DNA from: a virus
Length of the DNA: 53,062 nt
Virus record (IMG/VR): IMGVR_UViG_3300005253_000551
Location: 1 to 53,062 of that record
Strand: one strand, 5' to 3'
Below are positions 37,201 through 45,343 of this stretch, one piece after another. A program made the position numbers and the translations under genes. The first letter of the stretch is position 1; every line of letters begins with the position of its first letter. Below the pieces are notes generated by a model that ran no database searches, was not told the DNA's origin, and saw only the letters and a list, made by a program, of their open reading frames with translations.

Positions 37201-38616
37201 ACGATGAACACCCAGATCGCTGGCGTGGTGGATGAGGCGGTCGTCACGCTCGACCAAGCCCAGGCGTGGACCAAGCGCATGGACGAGTTGAGTAAGATCG
37301 ATTGGCGCGACGGAGAGTGGGCCCTGCGATCCAAGCCCGGGGCAGATAAGCCTGTCCGCACCAGCATCCAGTCGGAGCGCAAGCAGGCGCACCCGTTCGC
37401 GTGGATAGACGTCGAGGGCAAGACCAAGGACACGGAGGAGGGCAAGCCCCCAGCGCCTGGGGCCACAGCCGAGTTCCCGGGCGTCTTCCACATCGTCGAC
37501 CAGGGTGAGATTGAGTTCGGTGTCCAGAAGCCGTGGTTCCACGAGTATTTCGTTCGCGGCAACGGCATGAACTACCGCCTGATGTTCCGCCAGCTCACCC
37601 TCGGCAGGCTTGAGAAAGCGCGGCACTCCTACACTCACTGCATGCGCTGTGAGAAGGCAGCTCCCAAAGTGGACGTGTTGTGGGCCGACGGTCGTGGGCG
37701 CGCGTGGTTCTGCTCCAAGTGCCTAAAGGCTTGGAAGAAGGAAGCTGGCAAGGCTGCCGAGATCGTCGGGACGAAGCAAATCGTTGGACCAAAAGCGCCG
37801 TCGAATTTCAACGACGTCCACAAGTCCGCGGTGCCGTCCATGACGGCCGAGGTCCATCCGGCGATAATCGAGATCCTCAAGCAGCGCGCACTCCCCCCAT
37901 CGAAGCCGCAGGGCGAGACGGGGTTCGCGGGTGAGCCTGCTTGGCTGGCCATTCAACCGGACGACATGACTCCGAACGTTCTTAGTAATGACGCAGTCAA
38001 GAAGCGGTTCGTCCCGCCCCTGGGCAAGTCAGCTCTGCCGAAAGCCGTCCGGGTACAAGTCCCAGAAGAGTTCCGCTACTGGACAAAGAGCACCACGGTT
38101 GATGCCGTGAAGACACGCAACGCTCTGGTGAAGGCGATGAAGAGTGGAGACGTGGACATTGACGTCGGCGCGCCGTTCAAGGTTCGCAAGGCAACCGTGG
38201 AGGATGCCGACTTCCAGCTAATCGCCGAAAAGGGTGATTTCCAGATAATCGTTCAAAAGCTTGACAAGGACAGACGCCTCGTGACAGGAGTAGTTCTTGA
38301 ACCAGGGGAGGTTGATGCACAGGGAGACACGGTATCGGAAGAGGTGATTGAGAATGCAGCCGGAGATTTCCTCTCAAATTTCAACTTGGAGACCGAGCTG
38401 GGCCTCATGCACAAGGCCTTCGGTGACATCGGGTTGGAACTCCGTGAATCGTGGATCGCGCCGCAGTCGATGAAGATAGGTGGACAGAAGGTCAAGAAGG
38501 GCACTTGGATAATGAAGATGAAGGTCGTCAAGGACAAGTTGTGGGATGCGGTGAAGGCCGGGAAGATCACCGGCTTCAGCATCGGCGGCGTGGCGACGAC
38601 CAAGCCCAAGGACTAG
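34213..38616 (+). CDS. Capsid protease polyprotein: D12 methylase, LigD-type phosphoesterase and XkdF-type protease
   Basis: About 1467 residues. Approximate order: 45-125 a phage domain (LPDAAFALIKPGG to RNALARLSQTDL); 283-535 a D12 adenine methylase (TIWSSPAGKKKIANRL, VEPFAGSAAVFF, FFLDPPYAGYN); 775-795 a CKLCQYF-type cysteine site; 965-1125 a LigD-like 3'-phosphoesterase (YVVQNHWRGKSVHADFRVE); 1142-1170 a CMRC/CSKC zinc site; 1333-1466 an XkdF-type protease (VVLEPGEVDAQGDTVSEEV, LGLMHKAFGD). Such proteases mature procapsids, so the other domains are probably packaged and cut free. The start is uncertain (34180 GTG, 34213 ATG or 34264 ATG). Confidence 0.75.
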   Translation: MSRRTRRRAAPISEREGMNVVPVQKSALAVADPEVVVEKAPLSTATINNLPDAAFALIKPGGKKDEDGKTVPRSLRVLPHHKGSVSRGSENTSLDLPRLRNALARLSQTDLTESQMEEARAHLNSHADEVLPSRQDKPAEKAIGSPSLDDGGKLKPAQTGGPGLLAGEPRAKIPPIEDHSGLPTRGVIVSPPALAKAVLDGKKTMIVKAVNMPIGGQSLLLLSEQKAIGVVTLGKAQKITVKRLAALESEHLLTKDILDERVRMQKGWDKGPFYAYPVIDVGVVKTIWSSPAGKKKIANRLVAMLPEHTTYVEPFAGSAAVFFAKKPVKTEVLNDADPDVAQAYKLIKSMNDKQIEKLKKMNWVGSKSAYLKVYDSKPSKDIEKLYRFLYMTHFSYGRLRTRSFNPGADGVPARTADRLATFGPRLRNVKLYSGDYAEVIKKYDSKDTVFFLDPPYAGYNVNVGEKTFKEEEFVGILKSLKGKFLLTYGVRGKLPGLVKKAGFKIKRIRTPRTMRNMRGVGGSAFLTQIIVANYDFEKNAKSVEEKEKAEKAEAAGGVPISKIKNVDTYDPKKSSNAVLKDDFRTLMAWAVSQKADPKRFKHSVKVIEGLLAKLLKEAAERGPKVIQFNPRGLRPGPREVFLRVADQVGLPKEMVKRFSLGKDTDPEDLTGTELTKAHAMLHDMQRTETVVEKSSKSWSTESITNMHARVVDEMAVRKMEHPAPPSDGLDQTSVDFETTKVWDGVEKLAPKQEPQKLDNKRANLRSALKDNPGERCKLCQYFQKPTACAVVVGPVSEDQVCDWIQSREVEGAPSYQVDDKDWLSFVAGMEKDQPYQHKVIDGALTPEGPLVLIEDTAEPPHRFSLSKEFHIGHTSLEHHWTQAEVDRLVAVGKKAVVKIEKQGSIAEPVPGAQFVGGEVAGDQLAEMEAHGSPDGLSDEVTTSSPVDKADKQADPFIETPDEDKTHSYVVQNHWRGKSVHADFRVEMRDGKLLVGFTMNTQIAGVVDEAVVTLDQAQAWTKRMDELSKIDWRDGEWALRSKPGADKPVRTSIQSERKQAHPFAWIDVEGKTKDTEEGKPPAPGATAEFPGVFHIVDQGEIEFGVQKPWFHEYFVRGNGMNYRLMFRQLTLGRLEKARHSYTHCMRCEKAAPKVDVLWADGRGRAWFCSKCLKAWKKEAGKAAEIVGTKQIVGPKAPSNFNDVHKSAVPSMTAEVHPAIIEILKQRALPPSKPQGETGFAGEPAWLAIQPDDMTPNVLSNDAVKKRFVPPLGKSALPKAVRVQVPEEFRYWTKSTTVDAVKTRNALVKAMKSGDVDIDVGAPFKVRKATVEDADFQLIAEKGDFQIIVQKLDKDRRLVTGVVLEPGEVDAQGDTVSEEVIENAAGDFLSNFNLETELGLMHKAFGDIGLELRESWIAPQSMKIGGQKVKKGTWIMKMKVVKDKLWDAVKAGKITGFSIGGVATTKPKD

Positions 38617-38619
38617 CAG

Positions 38620-39534
38620 ATGTCCGCGAAAGAGGAGCTGGACCAGGCGCGTGAACTGATAGGCTTGAAAGTGAAAGAGGTCAGTGCGGTCGACCGAGCC
38701 GCCAACAAGAGAACGTTCCTTGTAATCAAAAGACGGGAGGAAGACGGCATGAGCATCTTCGACAATGACCTAGGTGATGAGGGCTTCGAGATCGTCAAGC
38801 AGGAAGAGGAGGAGGAGGAGGAAGAGGAGGAGGGGAAGAAGAAGGCCGCTGATGATCCGGCAGCACTCACGAAGACCATGATGGGCTTCATGAAGAAGGC
38901 CATGACCGCTGCCGGCGTCGACAAGGATGAGATGACCAAGGCCCTGGAGGCCATGGAGAAGCTCACCGATTCTGTCTCCAAGGCGGGGCACGATGACGAC
39001 GAGGAAGAGGAAAAGGACGACGACGAGAAGAAGCAGAAGGCTCGCGGTGAGGACGACGAGGAGAACGATGACGGGAAGCCGTTCGGGAACAAGTCCAAGG
39101 AGACCAAGTCCGCGGACCAGCCCATCCTCAAGATCAACACTGACGGCAGCATCGAGCTGTCCAGTGAGATCACAAAGGGCCGCGTTGCGGGCGCCAGGAG
39201 CATCAAAAAGGTCTTGCAGCTCTTCGGGCATACGGCTGCCATTCTCAAGGAAGCCGACCCAGTCGTCTTCGAGAAGGCCCTCAAGGCGCTCGCGAAGGGT
39301 GACCTGCCGAAGGACCCGGGCTTCCCTAGCCAGGTCCGTCCGACCGAGCCGGAGGTGGCCAAGTCCGTCGGTGATCAGATTACCGCAGCGGTCACCAAGG
39401 CGATGGCTCCGGTGAACGAGAAGCTGGAGAAGATCGAGAAGACTCGCGGCGGATCGGCTTCGCTCGAAGACGGCGGCGGGACTGAGACCAAGGTTGAGAA
39501 AGGTGCTGGCATCTGGAGCGGTCTTCTCCACTAG
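38620..39534 (+). CDS. Probable scaffold protein
   Basis: A 304-residue, extremely acidic protein with long Glu and Asp runs (residues 62-71, and around 125-150) and coiled-coil parts. Its N-terminus (LKVKEVSAVDRAANKRTFLV then IKR) is typical of the end of phage protease regions (EVS-l-VDrPAn-k-xfl-x-K). Together with the position between protease and capsid, this fits a scaffold that is cleaved during head maturation. It begins 3 bases after the polyprotein stop. Confidence 0.65.
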   Translation: MSAKEELDQARELIGLKVKEVSAVDRAANKRTFLVIKRREEDGMSIFDNDLGDEGFEIVKQEEEEEEEEEEGKKKAADDPAALTKTMMGFMKKAMTAAGVDKDEMTKALEAMEKLTDSVSKAGHDDDEEEEKDDDEKKQKARGEDDEENDDGKPFGNKSKETKSADQPILKINTDGSIELSSEITKGRVAGARSIKKVLQLFGHTAAILKEADPVVFEKALKALAKGDLPKDPGFPSQVRPTEPEVAKSVGDQITAAVTKAMAPVNEKLEKIEKTRGGSASLEDGGGTETKVEKGAGIWSGLLH

Positions 39535-39587
39535 AACCCTACCACTTGAACCGATGAGCAACGTCTGAGCGCCGGAAGCCTTAATAT

Positions 39588-39624
39588 CTAAGGGGACTGA
39601 ACATCCCTAAGGAGACCGAACATC
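39588..39624 (+). repeat. Tandem 18-bp repeat carrying two ribosome sites
   Basis: CTAAGGGGACTGAACATC (39588-39605) is followed after one base by CTAAGGAGACCGAACATC (39607-39624), 16 of 18 identical. The second copy holds the AAGGAGA ribosome site of the major capsid gene, whose ATG starts at 39625. The first copy holds AAGGGGA. Duplicate ribosome sites may raise translation of the most abundant virion protein. Confidence 0.7.
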
Positions 39625-40818
39625 ATGCCAATCAGCAACGAAGAACTGGTCAGAAAGGCAGTCATCACCACCGATGCGCTAGCTGCCCAGGGGAAGCTCA
39701 ACACGGCGCAGTCGGATGCATTCATCGACTTCGTCATCAACGAGACGGTCCTCAAAGACCATGCTCGGGTGGTGAAGTTCCGCAACGAAGACCTGGACAT
39801 CGACAAGATCGGTGTTGGGGCGCGCGTTGCGATGCCGAAGGTCGAGGCGCAGGACCCCGGCATCCGGCGCGGGATCAACACCTCCAAGGTCACCCTCCGG
39901 CCGGAAGAGATCATCGTTCCATTCGAGATCGGTGACGTCTTCAAGGAGGTCAACATCGAGGGCTCAAATGTCGAGGAGCGGATCATCCGCATGATGGCGA
40001 CGCAGCTCGCCAACGACCTCGAAGAGCTGTACATCCTCGGCGACAAGCTCGGCCCGGCAATCACGCCGGAGAACTTCTTCGGCCAGGGATCAAGCACCGA
40101 CTTCCGCAAGGACACCTACCTGGCGCTCTTCGACGGTTGGTCCCGCTTGGGCGATAGCGCCAACGTGGTCGATGCTGAGGGCTCGAACATCGGCCTCAAC
40201 ATCTTCGGCAGGATGCTGCGGGCGATGCCGACCAAGTTCCGCCGGAACAAGGAAATGCTCCGGTTCTACTTGTCGCCAGACCTGTGGCAGCTCTTCGAGG
40301 AGAAGCTGGCCACCCGCGCGACCAAGCTCGGTGACGACGCGGCGGCTGGCGGCTCTCTCGGGCCGTTCGGTGTACGGGCTGTCCCAATCCCGCTGTGGGA
40401 CCTCCAGCCCCTGGCCGTGGAGCACATCGTGCTCACCGCCCTTCTTGCGACCTCGTTGCGGTCCACTGGCGTCACCAACGTCGTGGTGAACAACGACACT
40501 CTTGGTGCCACCGCCGAGACCCCATTCATCGAGGATACCGATTACATCCTCGATGCTGCGGCCGGGACCATCGCTCGTAAATCGGGCTCGGCTATCGGCG
40601 ACGGTGACACTGTGAAGGTGACGTACAACGCCTCACCCCAGATCCTCCTGACCCACCGGATGAACTTCATCGTCGGTATCGGTCGCGACATCCGGATTGA
40701 GAAGGACCGGGACATCTTCAAAGGCGTCAATCAGTACGCCATCACTGCGAAGGTGTCGGTCGAGTTCGAGGAGGACGAAGCCCTCGTCAAGGCCAAGAAC
40801 CTGGGAACTGACATCTAG
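39625..40818 (+). CDS. Major capsid protein
   Basis: A 397-residue protein of the HK97-fold capsid type. Segments include KFRNEDLDIDKIGVGARVAM, TLRPEEIIVPFEIGDVF (E-loop and P-domain-like), ERIIRMMATQLANDLEELYI (spine helix), MLRAMPTKFRRNKEMLRFYL, and a C-terminal ILLTHRMNFIVGIGRDIRIE then VSVEFEEDEALVKAKNL (late strands). The order scaffold, capsid, connectors and the strong leader agree with this. The closest subfamily was not identified. Confidence 0.85.
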   Translation: MPISNEELVRKAVITTDALAAQGKLNTAQSDAFIDFVINETVLKDHARVVKFRNEDLDIDKIGVGARVAMPKVEAQDPGIRRGINTSKVTLRPEEIIVPFEIGDVFKEVNIEGSNVEERIIRMMATQLANDLEELYILGDKLGPAITPENFFGQGSSTDFRKDTYLALFDGWSRLGDSANVVDAEGSNIGLNIFGRMLRAMPTKFRRNKEMLRFYLSPDLWQLFEEKLATRATKLGDDAAAGGSLGPFGVRAVPIPLWDLQPLAVEHIVLTALLATSLRSTGVTNVVVNNDTLGATAETPFIEDTDYILDAAAGTIARKSGSAIGDGDTVKVTYNASPQILLTHRMNFIVGIGRDIRIEKDRDIFKGVNQYAITAKVSVEFEEDEALVKAKNLGTDI

Positions 40819-40825
40819 GTTGGGG

Positions 40826-40847
40826 CCGGCAGCTAAGCCGGTTCTTT
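40826..40847 (+). terminator. Hairpin with T-rich tail after capsid gene
   Basis: CCGGC (40826-40830) and GCCGG (40837-40841) form a 5-bp stem with a 6-base loop, followed directly by TTCTTT. It lies 8 bases after the capsid stop codon. It is probably a partial terminator that keeps capsid mRNA higher than the downstream genes. Confidence 0.6.
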
Positions 40848-40883
40848 GCGGCGCAACCCCAAGCCATTGATTGGAGTCTCAAG

Positions 40884-41231
40884 ATGGCACGAGCAAGAAT
40901 CACGCTGAGAGGATGTCTCACCTACCAGACCCCCAAGGGGAAGACGTGGAAGAGGAACGAATCCCGGATCGTCACCAAACAGAGCGAGATCGATTACTTC
41001 AAGAACAACACCGAGTTCGTTGTCACCATCTTGCCGGACGCGGAGCCAAAGTTGCCTCCGAAGTCCGAGGACCCAAAGGCCTACACCTCAGCAATGCTGG
41101 GGCGCATGACCAAGCCTGAGCTGGTGACACTGGCGGCGGAACGGTTCACGCTCGAGATCGATCTGGATTCCCGGAAGCCCGACATCATAGTCGCGATCCT
41201 TGAAGCCCAGGCCCAGATGGAGGCCGCCTAG
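40884..41231 (+). CDS. Head-tail region protein with HeH/SAP-like C-terminus
   Basis: A 115-residue protein. The N-terminal half is beta-rich (RGCLTYQTPKGKTWKRNES). The C-terminal part (MTKPELVTLAAERFTLEID then KPDIIVAILEAQ) has the helix-extended loop-helix shape of HeH/SAP-type motifs seen in small phage head proteins. Located right after the capsid gene. The role is probably structural or in head assembly. Confidence 0.55.
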   Translation: MARARITLRGCLTYQTPKGKTWKRNESRIVTKQSEIDYFKNNTEFVVTILPDAEPKLPPKSEDPKAYTSAMLGRMTKPELVTLAAERFTLEIDLDSRKPDIIVAILEAQAQMEAA

Positions 41232-41247
41232 CGACGGAGACCAAGCC

Positions 41248-41535
41248 ATGCCCATGATCCAGATCTCAAAGCAGGGGTCTCCCTGCCAGGTGGATGACTT
41301 CCCGGAGAAGACCAAGCGTTCCTGCGATGGGGCCCTGTACCTCCGCCCCGGGACGGCCAGGTCCGTCACTGAGGACGAGCTGCATCACATCAACGCTACG
41401 CCGGTCCACGCCGCCCTCGCGGCACGGATCACGGTCATATCGGAGCCTCGGAAGCGGGTTGCTGTGCCGAAAGCCAAGCCATCGCCGGCTAGGTTCAGCG
41501 ACGGCAAGTCGGACAAGAAGTCCAAGGATAAGTAG
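41248..41535 (+). CDS. Small head-region hypothetical protein
   Basis: A 95-residue protein with a short core (GTARSVTEDELHHINATPVH) and a basic, disordered C-terminus (ARFSDGKSDKKSKDK). The start at 41248 is preceded by CGGAGACCAAGCC. It is probably a minor head or connector-associated protein because of its place. No family recognised. Confidence 0.5.
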   Translation: MPMIQISKQGSPCQVDDFPEKTKRSCDGALYLRPGTARSVTEDELHHINATPVHAALAARITVISEPRKRVAVPKAKPSPARFSDGKSDKKSKDK

Positions 41536-41545
41536 GACCTGAGCC

Positions 41546-41905
41546 ATGTTGAGGGTTCATACCCGCGACGGGCGTACCGCTAGCATCGACCTCAGCGATA
41601 GCGAACAGGCGAAGTGGCTGGCGTCGCGGCTTGGGGACCCCAGGTTCCAGGCTCAGATTACAGCCATGACGATCAGCCACCAAGGAGTCAGCTACGCGGT
41701 TGCCAGGCCAGATGGCCTTGGCCCGGTCACGTTCTTGGCTGAGCTGATGACTCCAGCACCGGATCGCAAGATCAAGGGTGGTGAGCGGATGATCTGTCTG
41801 GCCGGCGACGTGCGGGCGAGCGTCTTCGTCCACCAGCAGGAGCGCGCCGCGCGGGTGTCGCTGTTCAGGATCGGCAAGCAACGGTATAACCCGTTGGCCG
41901 CTTAG
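41546..41905 (+). CDS. Small virion-region hypothetical protein
   Basis: A 119-residue protein with beta-rich segments (MLRVHTRDGRTASIDLSDSE, ASVFVHQQERAARVSLFRIG). Ribosome site AGGACCTGAGCC. The function is unknown. It is conserved in place among the connector genes, so a small structural or assembly role is likely. Confidence 0.5.
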   Translation: MLRVHTRDGRTASIDLSDSEQAKWLASRLGDPRFQAQITAMTISHQGVSYAVARPDGLGPVTFLAELMTPAPDRKIKGGERMICLAGDVRASVFVHQQERAARVSLFRIGKQRYNPLAA

Positions 41906-41915
41906 GAGGGCTCGG

Positions 41916-42266
41916 ATGTCAGCGAGACCAACCCTGGTGTACGTGTCTAAGGCCAGCGACCTTCCCCTCAACGGGGGGTCGTTGAACGAGGCCGTGGGCG
42001 AAATCAGGCGGGCGATGGAGACCCACATCGCCAAGATCATGAAGCTCAAAAAGCCATTCGACGTGTTCATCTCGGACATCTTCGCCGACTCGGCTATCGC
42101 CGACATCATGCAGTTCAAGAAGAACGGGGGCCCGCCGGACCGCATGCTCCTCTCAGTGCCCTTCCAGCGCAACGCGGATGGCTTCGACTTCGGGAAGCCT
42201 GTCCCGGTCAAGCGCCGCATATCCTACGTTCCAGTGGCGAAGCGCGAGAAGAGCTTCTGGGAGTAG
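41916..42266 (+). CDS. Small virion-region hypothetical protein
   Basis: A 116-residue basic helical protein (LNEAVGEIRRAMETHIAKIM, KKPFDVFISDIFADSAIADI). No cysteines or membrane segment. It ends 14 bases before the connector-like gene. Function unknown. Confidence 0.5.
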   Translation: MSARPTLVYVSKASDLPLNGGSLNEAVGEIRRAMETHIAKIMKLKKPFDVFISDIFADSAIADIMQFKKNGGPPDRMLLSVPFQRNADGFDFGKPVPVKRRISYVPVAKREKSFWE

Positions 42267-42280
42267 CTTAGGGAGGCGTC

Positions 42281-43021
42281 GTGGCCTACATTACCGCTTC
42301 CGATATCCGCGCGGAGGGCCTCACCGCAGACCCTCCCACCGACGCCACCATTGATGCGACCATCGCCTTGGTCGAGGTCTTTGTCGAGCGCATGACGCGG
42401 CAGTGGTTCGATTCCCGGGCCGTGACACTCAAGCTCGATGGCGTCAACGGGGATACCTTGCACCTGCCGGTGCCGATCATCAACATCGACCATGTCCGGC
42501 TGAACAACGCCGAGGACAACCTCGATCCGGGGCTGTTCCTCGTCTACAATGGCCGCCTGCTCCCGGACGACCGCCGCAACCCACGCATCAAGCTGATCTC
42601 GAGCGACGAGCATCACGACATCTTCACGCGCCCGCTCGATATCCATCACCATCTTATCTTCCGTAAAGGGAGGCAGAACCAGGAGATCAAAGGCGACTTC
42701 GGATTCGTGGAGCTGGATGGCAGTACCCCGGAGCCGATCAAGCGTGCGGTCAAGATCCTGGTCATTGAGAAGCTTCAGAGCCCGCTGTTCGTGGATACGT
42801 CTGTCCCGCCGGTTCTGCCCCCTCCGCCGGCGCTCCTGGGCAACCTGCTCGAGGAGAAGACGGACGGCCACAGCAGGAAGTACGCCCAGGCTGGCGGGCC
42901 TGTCGAGAAGCGGCCGGCCGGGTTGTCGGGGATCACCGACAACAAGGAGTTCCACGATATCATCCGGCTCTACAAGGCTCCGATCTCGGTACAGTCGCCG
43001 ACACACTTCGGGCATGGCTAA
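42281..43021 (+). CDS. Head-tail adaptor-like protein
   Basis: A 246-residue protein starting at GTG after GGGAGGCGTC. The N-terminal part (YITASDIRAEGLTADPPTDA with IDATIALVEVFVERMTRQWF) is typical of the helical gp6/gp15-type adaptor that docks below the portal. A beta-rich middle with an IIN-x-DHVRLN-type stretch and a Pro-rich loop follow. Four small genes lie between it and the capsid gene, which is a usual location. Confidence 0.65.
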   Translation: MAYITASDIRAEGLTADPPTDATIDATIALVEVFVERMTRQWFDSRAVTLKLDGVNGDTLHLPVPIINIDHVRLNNAEDNLDPGLFLVYNGRLLPDDRRNPRIKLISSDEHHDIFTRPLDIHHHLIFRKGRQNQEIKGDFGFVELDGSTPEPIKRAVKILVIEKLQSPLFVDTSVPPVLPPPPALLGNLLEEKTDGHSRKYAQAGGPVEKRPAGLSGITDNKEFHDIIRLYKAPISVQSPTHFGHG

Positions 43022-43431
43022 TGCCGAACCCAAATTTGATCCATCCTGTCCCGGTACAGATCCAGCAGATCGACCGCAGTGAGACCTTCATGGACCCGGA
43101 CGCCCGGGAGCCCATCCAACACGCGGCGCGCACGGTTACCGTCACGGTTCAAGGGCAGCCGAGATGGAATTCACAGCTCTTGAAGGGTCACGACCGGGGC
43201 GGATCTACCGAGACGTCTCTCGGCTATGTGCTGTTCCGCCTGTCCGATCTCAATGCTCAGAGTGTTGTCCTGCAGGTGAACGACCGCTTCAAGAAGATCG
43301 GTAGCGTCAATACCGACGTCTTCATTGTCAGGCTGGAATTCCAGGGGCACTACCCAGATCAGGACGGCCCGACGCTCGTCAAGGCGCATTTCGAGGACCG
43401 GCAACCATCGAAGCAGAGGCGCGGATCCTGA
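43021..43431 (+). CDS. Probable head completion or neck protein
   Basis: A 136-residue beta-rich protein (TVTVTVQGQPRWN, SLGYVLFRLSDLNAQSVVLQ, VFIVRLEFQGHYP). The gene overlaps the adaptor gene by one base and is followed by a gpG/gp10-like gene, the typical place of the head-closure protein. The assignment rests mainly on order and size. Confidence 0.5.
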   Translation: MPNPNLIHPVPVQIQQIDRSETFMDPDAREPIQHAARTVTVTVQGQPRWNSQLLKGHDRGGSTETSLGYVLFRLSDLNAQSVVLQVNDRFKKIGSVNTDVFIVRLEFQGHYPDQDGPTLVKAHFEDRQPSKQRRGS

Positions 43432-44069
43432 TGCCGAAGACTGGGTTCGTGATGGATAGGGGCTGGCAGCGCCTGGATCTGGCGTTTGACGGCCGCAAGT
43501 TCAAGGGCGTGGCTCGCAAGCATCTGCGACTCGCGGCCGAGCGCAATGGTAAGCTGGCGCTTGGCGCTGTGCGGCGAGGTATCCGACGTGGTGGGTTTGA
43601 GGGCAATGCGGAACTCACGGAACACATCAAAGGCTCTGGCAAGAAGCCGCTGGTCGACAGCGGAACCAGGCTGTTCCAGGGTCTCACGTCCGAGGTGCAG
43701 AGTGACGACAAGACCGTGTTCATCGGGTTCCTCTTGGCCGACCGCAACTTCGAGGCTGCCGCAGCCATTCACGAGGGTGCGGTGATCAAGGTGTCCCAGG
43801 CGATGCGGGACATGTTCCGCCTGTTGTGGATGGTGAGTGTCGGCAACATGATCCCAGAAAGACTGACCGGCCGGGCGGCTGAGCTATGGGGGCGCCGACC
43901 TGGTGGGTGGCTGCCACTGAAGCCATCGACCAAGGTGATCATCATCCCGGCCCGTCCGTTCATCAAGCGGGCCTTTGAGGAGCCCAAGCTGCGAGCGGCG
44001 GTAAAGCGTCAGTGGGAGCAGGCCATCCAGCGTAGTCTCAAGGCACAGTCGAAAGGGAAGTCCAAGTGA
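43431..44069 (+). CDS. HK97 gp10/virion morphogenesis-like protein
   Basis: A 212-residue basic protein. The start, then RGIRRGGFEGNAELTEHIKG with KKPLVDSGTRLFQGLTSEV and TVFIGFL, matches the gp10/gpG pattern in which a KPL-x-DtG-x-L motif precedes the beta part. The end (IIPARPFIKRAFEEPKLRA) holds the R-P-F signature of the family. These proteins help tail completion or head-tail joining. The call is supported by motif and position. Confidence 0.7.
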   Translation: MPKTGFVMDRGWQRLDLAFDGRKFKGVARKHLRLAAERNGKLALGAVRRGIRRGGFEGNAELTEHIKGSGKKPLVDSGTRLFQGLTSEVQSDDKTVFIGFLLADRNFEAAAAIHEGAVIKVSQAMRDMFRLLWMVSVGNMIPERLTGRAAELWGRRPGGWLPLKPSTKVIIIPARPFIKRAFEEPKLRAAVKRQWEQAIQRSLKAQSKGKSK

Positions 44070-45331
44070 GGGTCACCAAGCTCGTCAAGCACTTCCATTT
44101 CGAGGAAGACGACCGCGGCGATATCACGCTGGGCGCTGGGATCCGCCTTGACGGGAGGATCAGCCGTCTGCGGCTCATTGGGCCGCCATTTCCCGCCTCT
44201 GGCATTGCTACGACGCGGGTCACGAACCCGACGACCGTCAAGCAGTGGATCGGATTCCAGGCGGTGATCGAGCATCAGTTCGTGGGAGGAGCTGCGGCCG
44301 GCGGAGGTGTCGCCAAAGTGCAGACCACCGATGCCGGCTATAGGCTCACCGATGGCACCGACGAGTTCTTCTTCAATGGCTCGACCTGGGAGGTCAACGT
44401 CGTTGACTTCAACACCGAGGAAGAGGTGGCAACGAACATCGCCACCTTCCCGGTCACGTCTCAGAAGTTGGGCGTCGTGGTGCAGCTCACCACCACGGAT
44501 TCCGACGTCACCCCTGAGCTTGAGGAGATCCGCGTCCTCTGGGCGAGCGACGTGGAGCAGTTCGAGGACATTATCTTGCGGTCGATGGTGCGGGAGCTAC
44601 GGGAATCCCTCCGGCCTATCGCCGAGCTGATCGTTGGAGCGACTGGATCTGGGGGCCCCGTCACGGAGATCGATATCAGCGGGAACGCCGTGGAGACGCC
44701 CTACAACATCGTCGACGTGGACTCCGTCTACGACGAGACAGCGGACCCGGACCATCTGGTCGACCTCTTTGTCTCATTCGTGCCGTCGACGGGGATCATC
44801 ACCATCAGCCCAGGCGTCCCAGACTCGAACGACATCCGAGTGCGCTTCATCTACGAGCCGCCAGTTGTGGTCACCACGAGCCAGGACTTCACGGAGATCT
44901 CCAAGGTGCCGGTCGTCGTCCTGGACGAGATTGGCTGGGCGGATGCTCGTCGGATGGCGATCCCGGACAAGGTCGTGGATAAGAGCGCTGGGACGGGGGT
45001 TAAAGTCCAGGCACCTATCCAGGGGGACCTGGAAATCACCCTCCAGGGCATCACGGATAAGCTCGTGGATCAGCACCGTCTGTCGGACGAGATCAAGCGA
45101 TTCTTCTTGAACCATCCTTCCATCCGTTCAAGGGGGCTTGACGAGGTATTCTCCTTACTGATAGTGGAGAAGTATGATTCTCGAACCCCATCCAGCAGTG
45201 CTGACCTTCACACGGGCCGAGCGTTGTTCCGCATCCGCGACGTGGTGTTCCACGGGAAGGATGCGGTCGACATCCCCGTAGTCACGAAGTTCTCAACCGA
45301 GGACGGCTTCATCTTAGCAGAGAAGCCATAG
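44066..45331 (+). CDS. Large virion-region protein of unknown role
   Basis: A 421-residue protein starting at GTG in a GTGA junction. It is beta-rich with many short strands (FHFEEDDRGDITLGAG, RVRFIYEPPVVVTTSQDF, LDEVFSLLIVEKYDSR). It lies directly before the sheath, where a tail terminator or sheath-connected protein would be expected, but it is larger than most tail terminators. I cannot assign a family. Confidence 0.5.
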   Translation: MRVTKLVKHFHFEEDDRGDITLGAGIRLDGRISRLRLIGPPFPASGIATTRVTNPTTVKQWIGFQAVIEHQFVGGAAAGGGVAKVQTTDAGYRLTDGTDEFFFNGSTWEVNVVDFNTEEEVATNIATFPVTSQKLGVVVQLTTTDSDVTPELEEIRVLWASDVEQFEDIILRSMVRELRESLRPIAELIVGATGSGGPVTEIDISGNAVETPYNIVDVDSVYDETADPDHLVDLFVSFVPSTGIITISPGVPDSNDIRVRFIYEPPVVVTTSQDFTEISKVPVVVLDEIGWADARRMAIPDKVVDKSAGTGVKVQAPIQGDLEITLQGITDKLVDQHRLSDEIKRFFLNHPSIRSRGLDEVFSLLIVEKYDSRTPSSSADLHTGRALFRIRDVVFHGKDAVDIPVVTKFSTEDGFILAEKP

Positions 45332-45343
45332 GAGGCTAGAGCC

